Positions 8,214 through 16,639 of a DNA stretch of 64,000 nucleotides are shown here, in pieces; the stretch's first letter is position 1, and the number at the start of each line of letters is the position of its first letter. Position numbers and translations under genes: made by a program. The notes beneath the pieces are model-generated. The model searched no databases. It was not told the origin of the DNA and saw only the letters and a program-made list of their open reading frames with translations. Source of the DNA: Kiritimatiellia bacterium (lineage in GTDB: Bacteria; Verrucomicrobiota; Kiritimatiellia; RFP12; DVOR01); NCBI GenBank assembly GCA_017558005.1, contig JAFYWN010000006.1, forward strand, positions 1 through 64,000, in the 5' to 3' direction.

Positions 8214-9050
8214 ATGGCTTGGTTTACAAAGGCGCCTGAAGCGCCATTGCGCGTCCCGACCGAGGCGCTGTGGAATGTCTGCAAGAAGTGCGGTGCATAC
8301 ACGCCCAAAGACGAATACGAACAGAATCTCAAGGTTTGCCCTGCATGCGGCGCTCACGGTCGTCTCTCCGCTCGTGAACGTATTGCATTGTTGGCAGATA
8401 AGGATTCCTTTAAGGAAATCGCTGCCGATGTTATCGCAAATGACCCCTTGACCTTCAGCGACGCCTCTGGCGATTACGCAAGCAAGGTGAAGGGCACCCG
8501 CGAAAAGACCAAAATCGGCGAATCGATTGTCGTTGGTACCGCGAAGCTCGACAAGATTCCCGTGGTGCTCGGCGCAATGGACTTCCGCTTCATGGGTGGC
8601 TCGCTCGGTTCGGGTACTGGTGAACGTATCCTCCAGGCCGCAGAAACCGCACGTAAGCTCAAGTGCCCGCTCATCCTCTGCACCGCTTCTGGTGGCGCTC
8701 GTATGCAGGAAGGTATTGTCTCCTTGATGCAGATGGCCAAGACTTGCGCAGCCATTCAGCGTCTGCGTGACGAAGGTCTGCTCTACGTCTCCGTGATGAC
8801 CGACCCAACCACTGGTGGCGTCTCCGCATCCTACGCAATGGTGGGTGACCTCAACATCGCCGAACCCAAGACGCTCATCGGCTTCGCTGGTCGTCGCGTG
8901 ATTGAAACCACCATCAAGCAGAAGCTGCCGCCCGAATTCCAGACCTCTGAATATCTGTTGGAACACGGCTTCCTTGATAAGATTGTCGCCCGTAAGGACC
9001 TCAAGGCCTTCCTCGCGAAGACCATCCGTCTCTTGACGGCAGCCAAGTAA
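8214..9050 (+). CDS. accD: Acetyl-CoA carboxylase carboxyltransferase subunit beta
   Basis: AccD of 278 residues, which with AccA transfers CO2 from biotin to acetyl-CoA to form malonyl-CoA. The start at 8214 follows TAAGGAG; the in-frame upstream extension has no family similarity. The N-terminal zinc ribbon is complete (CKKC near 23-26 and CPAC near 42-45). The crotonase-fold core has GGSLGSG and SGGARMQEG, which form acyl-CoA-binding oxyanion loops. The length matches the family (about 280-300). It is followed 18 bp later by accA. accB and accC are not in the window. Confidence 0.95.
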   Translation: MAWFTKAPEAPLRVPTEALWNVCKKCGAYTPKDEYEQNLKVCPACGAHGRLSARERIALLADKDSFKEIAADVIANDPLTFSDASGDYASKVKGTREKTKIGESIVVGTAKLDKIPVVLGAMDFRFMGGSLGSGTGERILQAAETARKLKCPLILCTASGGARMQEGIVSLMQMAKTCAAIQRLRDEGLLYVSVMTDPTTGGVSASYAMVGDLNIAEPKTLIGFAGRRVIETTIKQKLPPEFQTSEYLLEHGFLDKIVARKDLKAFLAKTIRLLTAAK

Positions 9051-9068
9051 TAAAGGAGGAAGTTTTTT

Positions 9069-10010
9069 ATGGCAACGAAGAAAACCCCCGCTAAGGCAGC
9101 CGCCAAGAAGCCCGCAGCCAAGAAGGCTCCTGCTAAGAAGCCTGCAGCTAAGAAGGCTCCTGCAAAGAAGCCCGCAGCTCCCGCAACTGATGCCGCACCT
9201 GCAGAAGTGCTCACCAACCCCACTTGGGAAACCGTTCAGATTGCGCGTCACCCTGAACGCCCGCTCTTCACGGACTTCCTCAATGCTTGGGATCCGGATG
9301 CAATCGAATTGCACGGTGACCGCCTCGTCGCAGATGACCCTGCAATGTATGCAGGTCTCGCGAAGATTGGCGATGAACGCGTCGTAATCGTTGGCCACCG
9401 CAAGGGTCGCACCCCTGAAGAAAAGGTTGCCAACCGTTGGGGCATGGCCAATCCTGATGGCTATCGTAAGGCAATGCGTATCATGCGCATCGCTGAAAAG
9501 TTCCAGCTGCCCATCGTCGCGCTCGTCGATACGTCGGGTGCATTCCCCGGTCTTGACGCAGAAGAACGCGGCCAGGCAGAAGCAATCGCTAAGAACCTCG
9601 CTGACATGTCCGTGCTCAAGACCCCGATCGTGGTCGTGGTCACCGGTGAAGGCGGTTCGGGTGGCGCACTCGGTATCGCAGTTGGCGACCGCATCCTCAT
9701 GCTTGAACACGCAGTTTACTCCGTGATCAGCCCTGAAGGTTGCGCATCCATCCTCTGGCGTGATGGCAAGATGGCCCCCGTCGCCGCTGAAGCCCTCAAG
9801 ATTACCTCCTCTTGGTTGAAGAAGCTCGGCATCGTTGATGACGTGATTCCCGAACCCAAGGGCGGCGCTCACACTGACCCCGCGAAGGCAATCGAAACGG
9901 TGAAGAAGGCTATTCTCGCCGCAATTAAAGAACTGAAGAAGGTGCCCATGGAGAAACTCGTAGACCAGCGCTACGCTAAGTTCGCCGCAATGGGTCGCTT
10001 CGGCAAGTAA
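9069..10010 (+). CDS. accA: Acetyl-CoA carboxylase alpha subunit with H1-like basic tail
   Basis: A protein of 313 residues started by GGAGG 8 nt upstream. Residues about 47-313 are a canonical AccA core: HGDR, GHRKG, VDTSGAFPG, the glycine-rich GEGGSGGALG and VISPEGCA. The first 40-45 residues are unusual. They are repeats of AKKPAAKKAP type, as in histone-H1-like and nucleoid proteins, replacing the acidic helical region (FEKPI..LE type) found at the N-terminus of ordinary AccA. The tail is strongly positive and probably disordered. It may bind DNA, RNA or acidic surfaces; E. coli carboxyltransferase is known to bind its own mRNA, though through AccD's zinc domain. The enzyme itself should be active. 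Confidence 0.92.
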   Translation: MATKKTPAKAAAKKPAAKKAPAKKPAAKKAPAKKPAAPATDAAPAEVLTNPTWETVQIARHPERPLFTDFLNAWDPDAIELHGDRLVADDPAMYAGLAKIGDERVVIVGHRKGRTPEEKVANRWGMANPDGYRKAMRIMRIAEKFQLPIVALVDTSGAFPGLDAEERGQAEAIAKNLADMSVLKTPIVVVVTGEGGSGGALGIAVGDRILMLEHAVYSVISPEGCASILWRDGKMAPVAAEALKITSSWLKKLGIVDDVIPEPKGGAHTDPAKAIETVKKAILAAIKELKKVPMEKLVDQRYAKFAAMGRFGK

Positions 10011-10021
10011 GAAGCACTGCC

Positions 10022-10978
10022 ATGGCTACTGCTCTGATTCTCTCAGACGGTAAACCTGGGCACGAAAATCAGTCCAAGGCTCTCGCGGAGGGCCTTGGAC
10101 TTTCTTTTCGCATATTGCCCTGCGTCTACCGTAAAAAGGCGAAGAAAACGCTCTCCTATCTCTGTGACCGCCTCGGACTCTCGCCCGACCTCGCAGGCAT
10201 TCTGCCCGAAGCAGAGGCATTGATTGATGCCGAACGTCCCGCGCTCCTCATCGGTACAGGCTCAAATACCTTCTATTCGCTCAAACTGTTGCGCAAGAAG
10301 TTCAACATTCCTTGCGTGGCCGTACTCACCCCTGGGGGTTATTCGCTCAATGGATTTGACGCCGTTCTTGCGCCCTCCTTTGACAATCCGCCCCATCGTG
10401 ACAACGTGATTGCCGTCCCGACCAATCTCACCCCCGCTCGCCCTGACTTCTATCGCGAGCAGACCGACGCCTTTTTGGAACGCTATACGCCCAAAAATCC
10501 GCGTGCGGTGGGCGTGATTATCGGTGGCAAGAATCCGATTGCCGATGTTACACCCGAATGGTTGAAGACGCAACTTGAGCAAATCTTTGCTGCCACACCC
10601 GATTGCGAGCACTGGGTAACCACTTCACGTCGCACCTCGCCAGAGGCTGATGCGGTTATCGATTCCTTCCCCTTCGATTATAGCCTCATCTTCTCGCGTG
10701 AGAAATTCAACCCCATCCCCGCCTTTGTGACGCGTTGCGAGCGACTCTTTGTCTCCGCAGATTCCACCGGCATGCTCAGTGAAGCAGTAGCCGTTGGCTC
10801 GGCAAAGGTGGAAGTGCTTGATAATCTCACCGTAACGACTGGCAAGTTTGCGCGCTTCGTGGATATGCTCTGCACCGAGGGGTATGCCCATCGCTTTGAT
10901 GGTTCGGCAGGCATTTCCGACCGAAAGGTGGACCTCGCGCCCGTCTTTGCCGACTTGAAGATTCGTCTCGGGCTCTAA
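10022..10978 (+). CDS. ELM1-like (DUF1022) protein
   Basis: A protein of 318 residues starting 11 bp after accA. It resembles the mitochondrial fission ELM1/DUF1022 family, which has a GT-B-like two-domain fold. Visible are the opening LILSDGKPGHENQS loop, IGTGSNT, VIIGGKNP, WVTTSRRTSPEAD and SADSTGMLSEA, the last resembling a nucleotide-sugar binding region. Bacterial members are often near lipid A or lipopolysaccharide genes and may be sugar transferases. Here it is the third gene of the acc operon, which fits a role at the membrane-lipid interface. The biochemical function is unproven. A strong terminator follows. Confidence 0.75.
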   Translation: MATALILSDGKPGHENQSKALAEGLGLSFRILPCVYRKKAKKTLSYLCDRLGLSPDLAGILPEAEALIDAERPALLIGTGSNTFYSLKLLRKKFNIPCVAVLTPGGYSLNGFDAVLAPSFDNPPHRDNVIAVPTNLTPARPDFYREQTDAFLERYTPKNPRAVGVIIGGKNPIADVTPEWLKTQLEQIFAATPDCEHWVTTSRRTSPEADAVIDSFPFDYSLIFSREKFNPIPAFVTRCERLFVSADSTGMLSEAVAVGSAKVEVLDNLTVTTGKFARFVDMLCTEGYAHRFDGSAGISDRKVDLAPVFADLKIRLGL

Positions 10979-11008
10979 ACGCCAAGCAGCCACCCCCTGC
11001 CTCCAAAC

Positions 11009-11050
11009 ACACCCTCAGGCATCTCTTTTCGGTGCCTGAGGTGTTTTTTT
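11009..11050 (+). terminator. Rho-independent terminator of the acc operon
   Basis: CCTCAGGCA (11013-11021) pairs with TGCCTGAGG (11033-11041), followed by GTG and seven T. This is a classic terminator, 30 bp after the ELM1-like gene. Confidence 0.9.
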
Positions 11051-11104
11051 AGCGAACGCACGGTCAGAATTATTGATTTTAGGATATGCCAAATGGCGTA
11101 CTTA

Positions 11105-11113
11105 TGCTACAAT
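11105..11113 (+). promoter_or_regulatory. Extended -10 promoter of the rpiB-glyA gene
   Basis: TGC-TACAAT is an extended -10 element with no good -35 at standard spacing. Transcription would start near 11120, leaving a leader of about 42 nt that contains AAGGAG before the ATG at 11163. Confidence 0.5.
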
Positions 11114-11162
11114 AAATACGGTATTACTCAAATCACGTTATCTTTTTCTTTAAGGAGTATCG

Positions 11163-12848
11163 ATGAATACGATTGCGATCGGATGCGACCATGCAGGTGT
11201 TGCGCTGAAGGCTAAACTCGTGGATTATCTCAACAACCGCGGTTGCACCGTGATGGACGTGGGTTCTTTTGATGCGACTGCAGCAGATGACTACACCGAC
11301 TTCGCGATTCAGGTGTGCGAAGCTGTTGTGGAAGGCAAGGCCGAACGTGGCGTCTTGCTCTGCTCGACGGGCATTGGTATGAGCATCGTGGCCAACCGTT
11401 TTACGGGCATTCGCGCCGCAATCGTGACCGATGAAGCCGTCGCAAAGCTCTCCCGCGAACACAATGACGCCAACATCGTGATCCTCTCTGCACGCGCTTT
11501 GAATGAAGAAACCGCTCAGCGTGCGCTCGGTGTATGGTTGGATACGCCCTTCTCCGAAGCAGAACGCCACGTCCGCCGTTTGGCAAAGTGCGACCGCGCA
11601 GGCCGTTTAGCAGAAGCCTCCCTCCTCGCAAAGGCTGACCCGGAAGTCCACGCCGCAGTGGTGGCGCAGATTGCACAGGAAGATGAAACCATCAACCTCA
11701 TCGCCTCCGAAAACTACACTTCCGCCGCTGTCCGCGAAGCGCAGGGCTCGGTTTTGACCAATAAGTACGCAGAAGGTTATCCTGGCAAGCGCTGGTATTC
11801 GGGTTGCATCCCCGTGGATACGGTGGAACAGCTCGCCATTGAACGCGCCAAGAAGCTCTTCGGCGCAGAAGCAGCCAATGTCCAGCCGCACTGCGGTAGT
11901 GCCGCCAACATGGCCGTTTACTTCGCCATGCTCCAGCCGGGCGACACGATTCTCTCTATGAGCCTTGACCAGGGCGGTCACCTTAGCCACGGCTCACCGG
12001 TGAACTTCTCGGGCAAGCTCTACAACATCGTCCCCTACACCGTCAACAAGGAAACCGAATGCCTTGACTATGATGAGATCGAACAGATCGCTGAAACGGT
12101 CAAGCCGCGCTTGATTCTCGCAGGCGCTTCGGCCTATCCGCGCACGATTGACTTCGCACGTTTCCGTGCGATTGCCGACAAGGTGGGCGCATACTTGATG
12201 GTGGATATGGCACACATCGCTGGCTTAATCGCGGGTGGCGTGCATCCCTCTCCCGTGCCTTATGCCGACTTCGTAACCACCACCACGCACAAGACCCTCC
12301 GTGGTCCGCGTGCAGGTCTCGTGCTCTGCAAGGAAAAGTACATCGCCGCCATCAACAAGAGCGTCTTCCCTGGCATCCAGGGTGGCCCGCTCGAAAACGT
12401 GATTGCCGCCAAGGCTGTCTGCTTCAACGAATGGCTCCATCGCGATGCGCGTGCTTATGCCTCCCAGATTGTGGCGAATACCAAGGCTCTCGCCGCTGTC
12501 TTGCAGGCGGAAGGTTTCCGTCTCGTCTCGGGTGGCACGGATAACCACCTCTTCCTCGTAGACGTGAAGGCTTCTGGCATCACCGGTAAGGTCGCCGCAG
12601 CCGCCCTCGACAACGCCGGCATCATCTGCAATAAGAACACGATTCCTTTCGACACCGAAAGTCCCTTCGTGACCTCCGGCATCCGCATCGGCACCGCTGC
12701 TGTCACCACGCGTGGCATGAAGGAAGCCGAAATGCAACAGTTGGGTGTATGGATTGCCGCCATTCTCAAGGCTCCGGAAGACGAAGCCCTGCAGGCAACG
12801 GTCCGTGCAGAAGTCCGCAAGTTGGCCGCACTCTTCCCCGTTCCTTAA
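11163..12848 (+). CDS. glyA: RpiB-GlyA fusion: ribose-5-P isomerase B and serine hydroxymethyltransferase
   Basis: A single frame of 561 residues, preceded by TTAAGGAG. Residues 1-150 are RpiB: GCDHAG with the substrate-binding Asp, the catalytic cysteine in [10 protein letters not shown] near residue 67, and GIRAAIV. After a linker of about 10 residues, 160-561 are a full-length serine hydroxymethyltransferase with [18 protein letters not shown], the PLP-binding lysine in [12 protein letters not shown] near 380, and GTAAVTTRG. Both active sites look intact, and no stop or frameshift separates them. The protein would link the pentose phosphate pathway to one-carbon and serine/glycine metabolism. 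rpiB and glyA are neighbours in several phyla, so the fusion may stem from such an operon. Confidence 0.93.
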   Translation: MNTIAIGCDHAGVALKAKLVDYLNNRGCTVMDVGSFDATAADDYTDFAIQVCEAVVEGKAERGVLLCSTGIGMSIVANRFTGIRAAIVTDEAVAKLSREHNDANIVILSARALNEETAQRALGVWLDTPFSEAERHVRRLAKCDRAGRLAEASLLAKADPEVHAAVVAQIAQEDETINLIASENYTSAAVREAQGSVLTNKYAEGYPGKRWYSGCIPVDTVEQLAIERAKKLFGAEAANVQPHCGSAANMAVYFAMLQPGDTILSMSLDQGGHLSHGSPVNFSGKLYNIVPYTVNKETECLDYDEIEQIAETVKPRLILAGASAYPRTIDFARFRAIADKVGAYLMVDMAHIAGLIAGGVHPSPVPYADFVTTTTHKTLRGPRAGLVLCKEKYIAAINKSVFPGIQGGPLENVIAAKAVCFNEWLHRDARAYASQIVANTKALAAVLQAEGFRLVSGGTDNHLFLVDVKASGITGKVAAAALDNAGIICNKNTIPFDTESPFVTSGIRIGTAAVTTRGMKEAEMQQLGVWIAAILKAPEDEALQATVRAEVRKLAALFPVP

Positions 12849-12860
12849 GCGAGTGACGTA

Positions 12861-13292
12861 ATGGCCGCTCAAGACAAAGCGAATGTCATCCTCGTATCCG
12901 TCGCCATCGCCGTAGGCATGGCGATTGGATTCTACTCTGGTTATCTCGGCAAAGAGACCAAGCAACCGGGCGAAGCCATCCGCACCTCTGATGCGACCGG
13001 CCACTGGAAGCGTCATTCCGAACCCGCCTCCGACATCAATGCGGAGATTCTCACCAATACTCGCATCCGCTTAGTGATGCAGGCCATCCCCACATCGGCA
13101 TTGCTCAATGCAGGTGTCTTGCCTGAATCGCTCGACACACTCGTTGCAGATGGGCTGATTGGTAAGGATATCGTGCGTGATGGATGGGACCGACCGCTCG
13201 TTTATGAAGTGGATCATGAACAGGGGGCTTACACCATCCGCTCGTTGGGCTCAGATGGTGTCTCCTCGGAAGATGACATCCCCAAGCCTTAA
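12861..13292 (+). CDS. GspG-like C-terminal domain protein, membrane-anchored
   Basis: A protein of 143 residues, 12 bp after glyA and before its terminator. One hydrophobic segment lies at about residues 8-26 and the rest faces outside. The last 45 residues (DGWDRPLVYEV near 103, then YTIRSLGSDG) match the conserved C-terminus of type II secretion major pseudopilins (GspG), including acidic residues that bind calcium in that family. No prepilin peptidase site (G followed by FTLIE) is present, so it is not a standard pseudopilin. No gsp or pil genes are nearby. It may be a stand-alone domain of unknown role. Confidence 0.65.
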   Translation: MAAQDKANVILVSVAIAVGMAIGFYSGYLGKETKQPGEAIRTSDATGHWKRHSEPASDINAEILTNTRIRLVMQAIPTSALLNAGVLPESLDTLVADGLIGKDIVRDGWDRPLVYEVDHEQGAYTIRSLGSDGVSSEDDIPKP

Positions 13293-13303
13293 TCTTGTCA
13301 CGA

Positions 13304-13330
13304 CCGCGCGGCAACGCGCGGTTTTCCTTT
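13304..13330 (+). terminator. Terminator after the glyA operon
   Basis: CCGCGCG (13304-13310), loop GCAA, CGCGCGG (13315-13321), then TTTTCCTTT. This is a strong GC stem with a tetraloop. Confidence 0.8.
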
Positions 13331-13340
13331 AGACTCTGCC

Positions 13341-14603
13341 ATGCGTAAACTGTTGGTTCTCAATGTTGCCGCGCTCGGTTATGACCTCTTGCAGGCACAT
13401 GGCGTGACGCAATTAGCGGGCCTTCCCATTCGCCCGCTAACCACCGTTTTCCCCGCCGTCACGTGTACTGCGCAGGCCACGCTCCGCACTACCGCCGCAC
13501 CTGAGGTGCATGGCATGACGGCCAATGGTCTCTACTGCCCCGAAACGCGCCAGACCCACTTTTGGAATCAATCCGCTGCGCTTGTTAAAGGCGAACGCAT
13601 CTGGCAGGATTTTCGCGAGCAAGGCGGGCGCGTTGGGATGTACTTCTTCCAACAGTCCCTCGGCGAAAGCGTAGATGAGCTTCTCTCCCCCGCCCCCATC
13701 CACACTCATGGCGGCGGGATGATTATGGCGACCTATGCGCAGCCCACCACGCTCTTCGGCGGCAAAAATCCCGTTCCGCTCTGGCGGTATTGGGGACCGC
13801 TTGCCTCAATTAAGGCAGGCCGTGGCATTGTACACGCCCTCTGTGAACGTCTCAATCGTGGCGATGCACCCGAACTCCTCTTCGTCTATCTGCCCACGTT
13901 GGACTACGATTTGCAACGCTACGGCGCCCAAGCCCCCCACCGCAAAGTCACGCGCGCCGTCCACGAAGCCGTCCAACAAATCGAGATCTTGGCAGAAACG
14001 GCACGTCAGCAGGGATATGAACTCCTCATCTGTGGCGACTACGCCATTAGCGATGTCACTGGTAGCGCCTGCTTCCCCAATCGCCTCCTGTGCGAAGCAG
14101 GGCTCTTTCAGACGCGCACCGTGCGTGGAATGCTCTATCCCGACTTCCATCGTTCGGCCGCCTTTGCGCTCTGCGATCACCAAGTGGCCGTGTTGTATGC
14201 CACCGATTCCACCGCTTGTGACGCCGCAAGGCGTCTGATTGAATCTCTCCCCGAGGTGGATGCGACCGCCACTCGCTGCTCCGAACACACACTTACCTTC
14301 ACCGCAAAGTCTGGACATTGGTTCGCCTATCCGTGGTGGGAAAAGACGTGCGAGGCGCCCGACTATGCCACACACGTTGACATCCACAACAAGCCCGGAT
14401 TTGACCCTTGCGAACTCTTTTTCGGCAAAACGCCCTTCTCTTGCAGCACCGATGTGACCAAGGTCCGCGGCACGCATGGCAGAATCGACTTGCCAATTGC
14501 CTATGCCGCCACAATTGACCTAAGGGGCGAGACCTTACAAGCTATCGCCTGTCACCTCCGCACATGGCTCTCTGCCTCCTCCTCAACACCCCCTGCTGAA
14601 TAG
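13341..14603 (+). CDS. Type I phosphodiesterase / nucleotide pyrophosphatase family protein
   Basis: A protein of 420 residues of the alkaline-phosphatase superfamily. FPAVTCTAQATLRT near residue 37-50, followed by PEVHGM, matches the NPP-type active site with its Thr nucleophile and downstream HG motif. LPTLDYDLQRYG near 190 supplies an Asp of the second metal site, and GDYAIS and HGRID are later metal-site regions. There is no signal peptide, so it should be cytoplasmic. No Shine-Dalgarno is present, and TAGACT lies 5 nt before the ATG, so a leaderless transcript is possible. Substrates in this family are phosphodiesters or phosphonates; which one is not known. Confidence 0.8.
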   Translation: MRKLLVLNVAALGYDLLQAHGVTQLAGLPIRPLTTVFPAVTCTAQATLRTTAAPEVHGMTANGLYCPETRQTHFWNQSAALVKGERIWQDFREQGGRVGMYFFQQSLGESVDELLSPAPIHTHGGGMIMATYAQPTTLFGGKNPVPLWRYWGPLASIKAGRGIVHALCERLNRGDAPELLFVYLPTLDYDLQRYGAQAPHRKVTRAVHEAVQQIEILAETARQQGYELLICGDYAISDVTGSACFPNRLLCEAGLFQTRTVRGMLYPDFHRSAAFALCDHQVAVLYATDSTACDAARRLIESLPEVDATATRCSEHTLTFTAKSGHWFAYPWWEKTCEAPDYATHVDIHNKPGFDPCELFFGKTPFSCSTDVTKVRGTHGRIDLPIAYAATIDLRGETLQAIACHLRTWLSASSSTPPAE

Positions 14604-14631
14604 CTTTCCCTTTCTTAAAACCGCATTTTAT

Positions 14632-14648
14632 GGTATTCTAAAAGAGTA
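14632..14648 (+). promoter_or_regulatory. Extended -10 placed for leaderless transcription
   Basis: TGG-TATTCT (14632-14640) is followed by exactly 7 nt and then the ATG at 14648. With the usual -10 to +1 distance, transcription would begin at the start codon. AAAGAG in that gap is too close to the ATG to act as a good ribosome site. Confidence 0.5.
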
Positions 14649-15730
14649 TGAAGCGCATTTTTCTGATTGGATTCTCTCTACTCACCCTGCCCTTAATGGC
14701 CCTCAAGCCCGAAACAGAAACGCAGGCTAAGGCCGCGTTGAACCGTGGGTTTGAATGGTTGCGTGCGACCCAGTCCGCTGAGGGGAGTTGGTCTGACAAA
14801 CGTTTTCCTGGCATGAGCGCACTCGCCCTGTGGGCAATGGCGAATGCGAAGGATGAAGCAAATGCTGAAGCGGCCAAAAAAGCCGAAGCCTATTTGGTGG
14901 CTTGTGCCCAACCCGATGGCGGCATTTATGTCCCAATTCCTGGTCGTCGTGGCGGTGGCTTGGGCAACTACAACACGTGTTTGTGCCTAACAGCATTACA
15001 TGCCGCAGGTGCAGGTGCCCGCCACACTTCTGTATTGCTCGCGGCACGTGCGTACATCGCCTCCACACAAATTGAAACGGAAGGTTTGCACGAGGGCGGA
15101 TTCGGTTACGATAAGAAGAGTCCTCGCGAATATACCGACCTCAACAACACCCTTTATGCACTTGATGCCATACGCCTGACGCAAGACTTGGAAGAGAGTC
15201 GCCCCGCAGGTGAGAAGAAGGTCGATGTGAACTGGGACGCGGCGAAGCGTTATGTCCTCTCAATGCAACAAACCGATGGCGACGACGCCGGCGGTTTTGT
15301 CTATAATCGTGAAGTACCTCGCGCAAAGAATGGCGAAAAGGTGCCGCAATTAAAGGCGTATGGTTCCATGACTTACGCAGGCTTGCTGGCGATGCTTCAC
15401 TGTGACCTCTCCCGCGATGATCCGCGCGTGCGCTCCGTTTATCAGTACATCGGCAAACACTGGACGCTCGAAGAAAACCCTGGCCAAGGTAATCAAGGCC
15501 TCTATTTCTACTATGACATCCTTGCACGCGCCTTGGATGCCGCCGCAATTGAAACCATCACCTTGGCAGATGGCACCTTGGTTGACTGGAAGGAAGCCCT
15601 CGCAGAAGCATTGATTCGGCGCCAACAGCCCAATGGCACTTGGGTCAATGAAAGCAATCGCTTCTGGGAAGCAGACCCCGCGCTCTCCACCAGTTACGCA
15701 CTGCTTGCCTTAACGTTGATTTTGAACTAA
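14648..15730 (+). CDS. Secreted alpha/alpha-toroid protein with squalene-cyclase-type repeats
   Basis: A protein of 360 residues with a signal peptide (about 1-19, MKRIF...PLMA). The mature part has repeats of prenyltransferase/squalene-oxidase type: AALNRGFEWLRATQSAEGSW at about 30-50, VLSMQQTDGDDAGGF at about 200-215, and RRQQPNGTWVN near 325. These build an alpha/alpha toroid. No DxDD or DCTAE cyclase motif is seen, so it is probably a binding or scaffold protein and not a terpene cyclase. The kinase gene begins one base after its stop codon, so the two genes are one operon. The pairing suggests a sensor or regulatory relation, which is inference. Confidence 0.8.
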   Translation: MKRIFLIGFSLLTLPLMALKPETETQAKAALNRGFEWLRATQSAEGSWSDKRFPGMSALALWAMANAKDEANAEAAKKAEAYLVACAQPDGGIYVPIPGRRGGGLGNYNTCLCLTALHAAGAGARHTSVLLAARAYIASTQIETEGLHEGGFGYDKKSPREYTDLNNTLYALDAIRLTQDLEESRPAGEKKVDVNWDAAKRYVLSMQQTDGDDAGGFVYNREVPRAKNGEKVPQLKAYGSMTYAGLLAMLHCDLSRDDPRVRSVYQYIGKHWTLEENPGQGNQGLYFYYDILARALDAAAIETITLADGTLVDWKEALAEALIRRQQPNGTWVNESNRFWEADPALSTSYALLALTLILN

Positions 15731-15731
15731 C

Positions 15732-16625
15732 GTGAATACGCAACTTCCCAATCTCGGCCTCATTAGCGTCCTGGGCAAGGGCGGCACCGCCACTGTCTAT
15801 CGCGCCAAGCAACTCTCCACCGGGCGCGATGTGGCAGTAAAGGTCTTGGAAGCCGACTTTGTTCGTTCGCCAGAAGATATCACGCGATTTGTGAATGAAG
15901 CGAAGGCTTGTGCACGTTTCCGTCACCGCAATATCGTCCGCGTTTATGACGCAGGTGAAACCGATGGCATCTACTACTTCGTGATGGAACTCATCAATGG
16001 GTACACCTTTGCGACCTATCTCGAACGCAAGAAACAGGTGGCCGTGGATGATGTGTTAATCATCCTAGAATCCGTCACGGAGGCATTGCAGTACGCATGG
16101 CAGAAGTTCCGCGTGGTGCATTGTGACCTAAAGCCTGACAATATCATGGTCGATGCAGATGGCACCATCAAACTGATGGACCTAGGCATCTCTAAATCCT
16201 TACTCACCGTCACCCGCGAAACGCCTGATGGCGATGGGGAAATCATGGGCACCCCCGCCTACATGAGCCCAGACCAACTCTATGATTTGAAAGACCTTGA
16301 TTGCCGCGCAGATATCTATTCGCTCGGGGCCACCATCTATCATCTCTTAACAGGCTCTCCCCTCTTCCCTGGAAAAACCGACCAACAGGTCGTAGACTGC
16401 CACGTTGGAGCCTCTTTCGCACGTGATCCGCGCATCCTTGCACCCGAAGTTCCGCGCGGACTTGCATTAATTTTAAATAGAATGCTTGCCAAAGATCGAA
16501 ATCTTCGCTATCCTAATTGGGAAACGTTGAGTACAGACATCCAACGTCTTTACGCAGGCGAAACACTTTTAGCAACCCCTCTACAACTGGGAGAGAGCTC
16601 CGTTGCCTTCTCCCAAGAATGGTAA
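15732..16625 (+). CDS. Hanks-type Ser/Thr protein kinase
   Basis: A soluble kinase of 297 residues with a GTG start 1 bp after the toroid gene. The glycine loop LGKGGTATVYRAK (about 14-26), the ATP lysine in VAVKVLE, the catalytic loop HCDLKPDN (Arg of HRD replaced by Cys), DLG in place of DFG, and GTPAYMSPDQL in the activation segment are visible. The Lys, Asp, Asn and second Asp are all kept, so it should be active. Loss of the HRD arginine means it is probably not regulated by activation-loop phosphorylation. No transmembrane or sensor domain is attached, so its input must come from a partner, possibly the adjacent gene. It ends 14 bp before galE. Confidence 0.88.
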   Translation: MNTQLPNLGLISVLGKGGTATVYRAKQLSTGRDVAVKVLEADFVRSPEDITRFVNEAKACARFRHRNIVRVYDAGETDGIYYFVMELINGYTFATYLERKKQVAVDDVLIILESVTEALQYAWQKFRVVHCDLKPDNIMVDADGTIKLMDLGISKSLLTVTRETPDGDGEIMGTPAYMSPDQLYDLKDLDCRADIYSLGATIYHLLTGSPLFPGKTDQQVVDCHVGASFARDPRILAPEVPRGLALILNRMLAKDRNLRYPNWETLSTDIQRLYAGETLLATPLQLGESSVAFSQEW

Positions 16626-16639
16626 AGAAAGGACACACC

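Noticed and set aside
8190-9872. Long open frame of 560 codons antisense to accD and accA
   Set aside because: It mirrors the two acc genes, has no start signals, and its low-complexity protein is what codon bias gives on the reverse strand.
12225-13016. Antisense open frame across the end of glyA
   Set aside because: Overlaps two genes with strong protein similarity and lacks any signal of its own.
14648-15730. Squalene-hopene cyclase
   Set aside because: The catalytic DxDD motif is absent, the protein is half the normal length and has a signal peptide.
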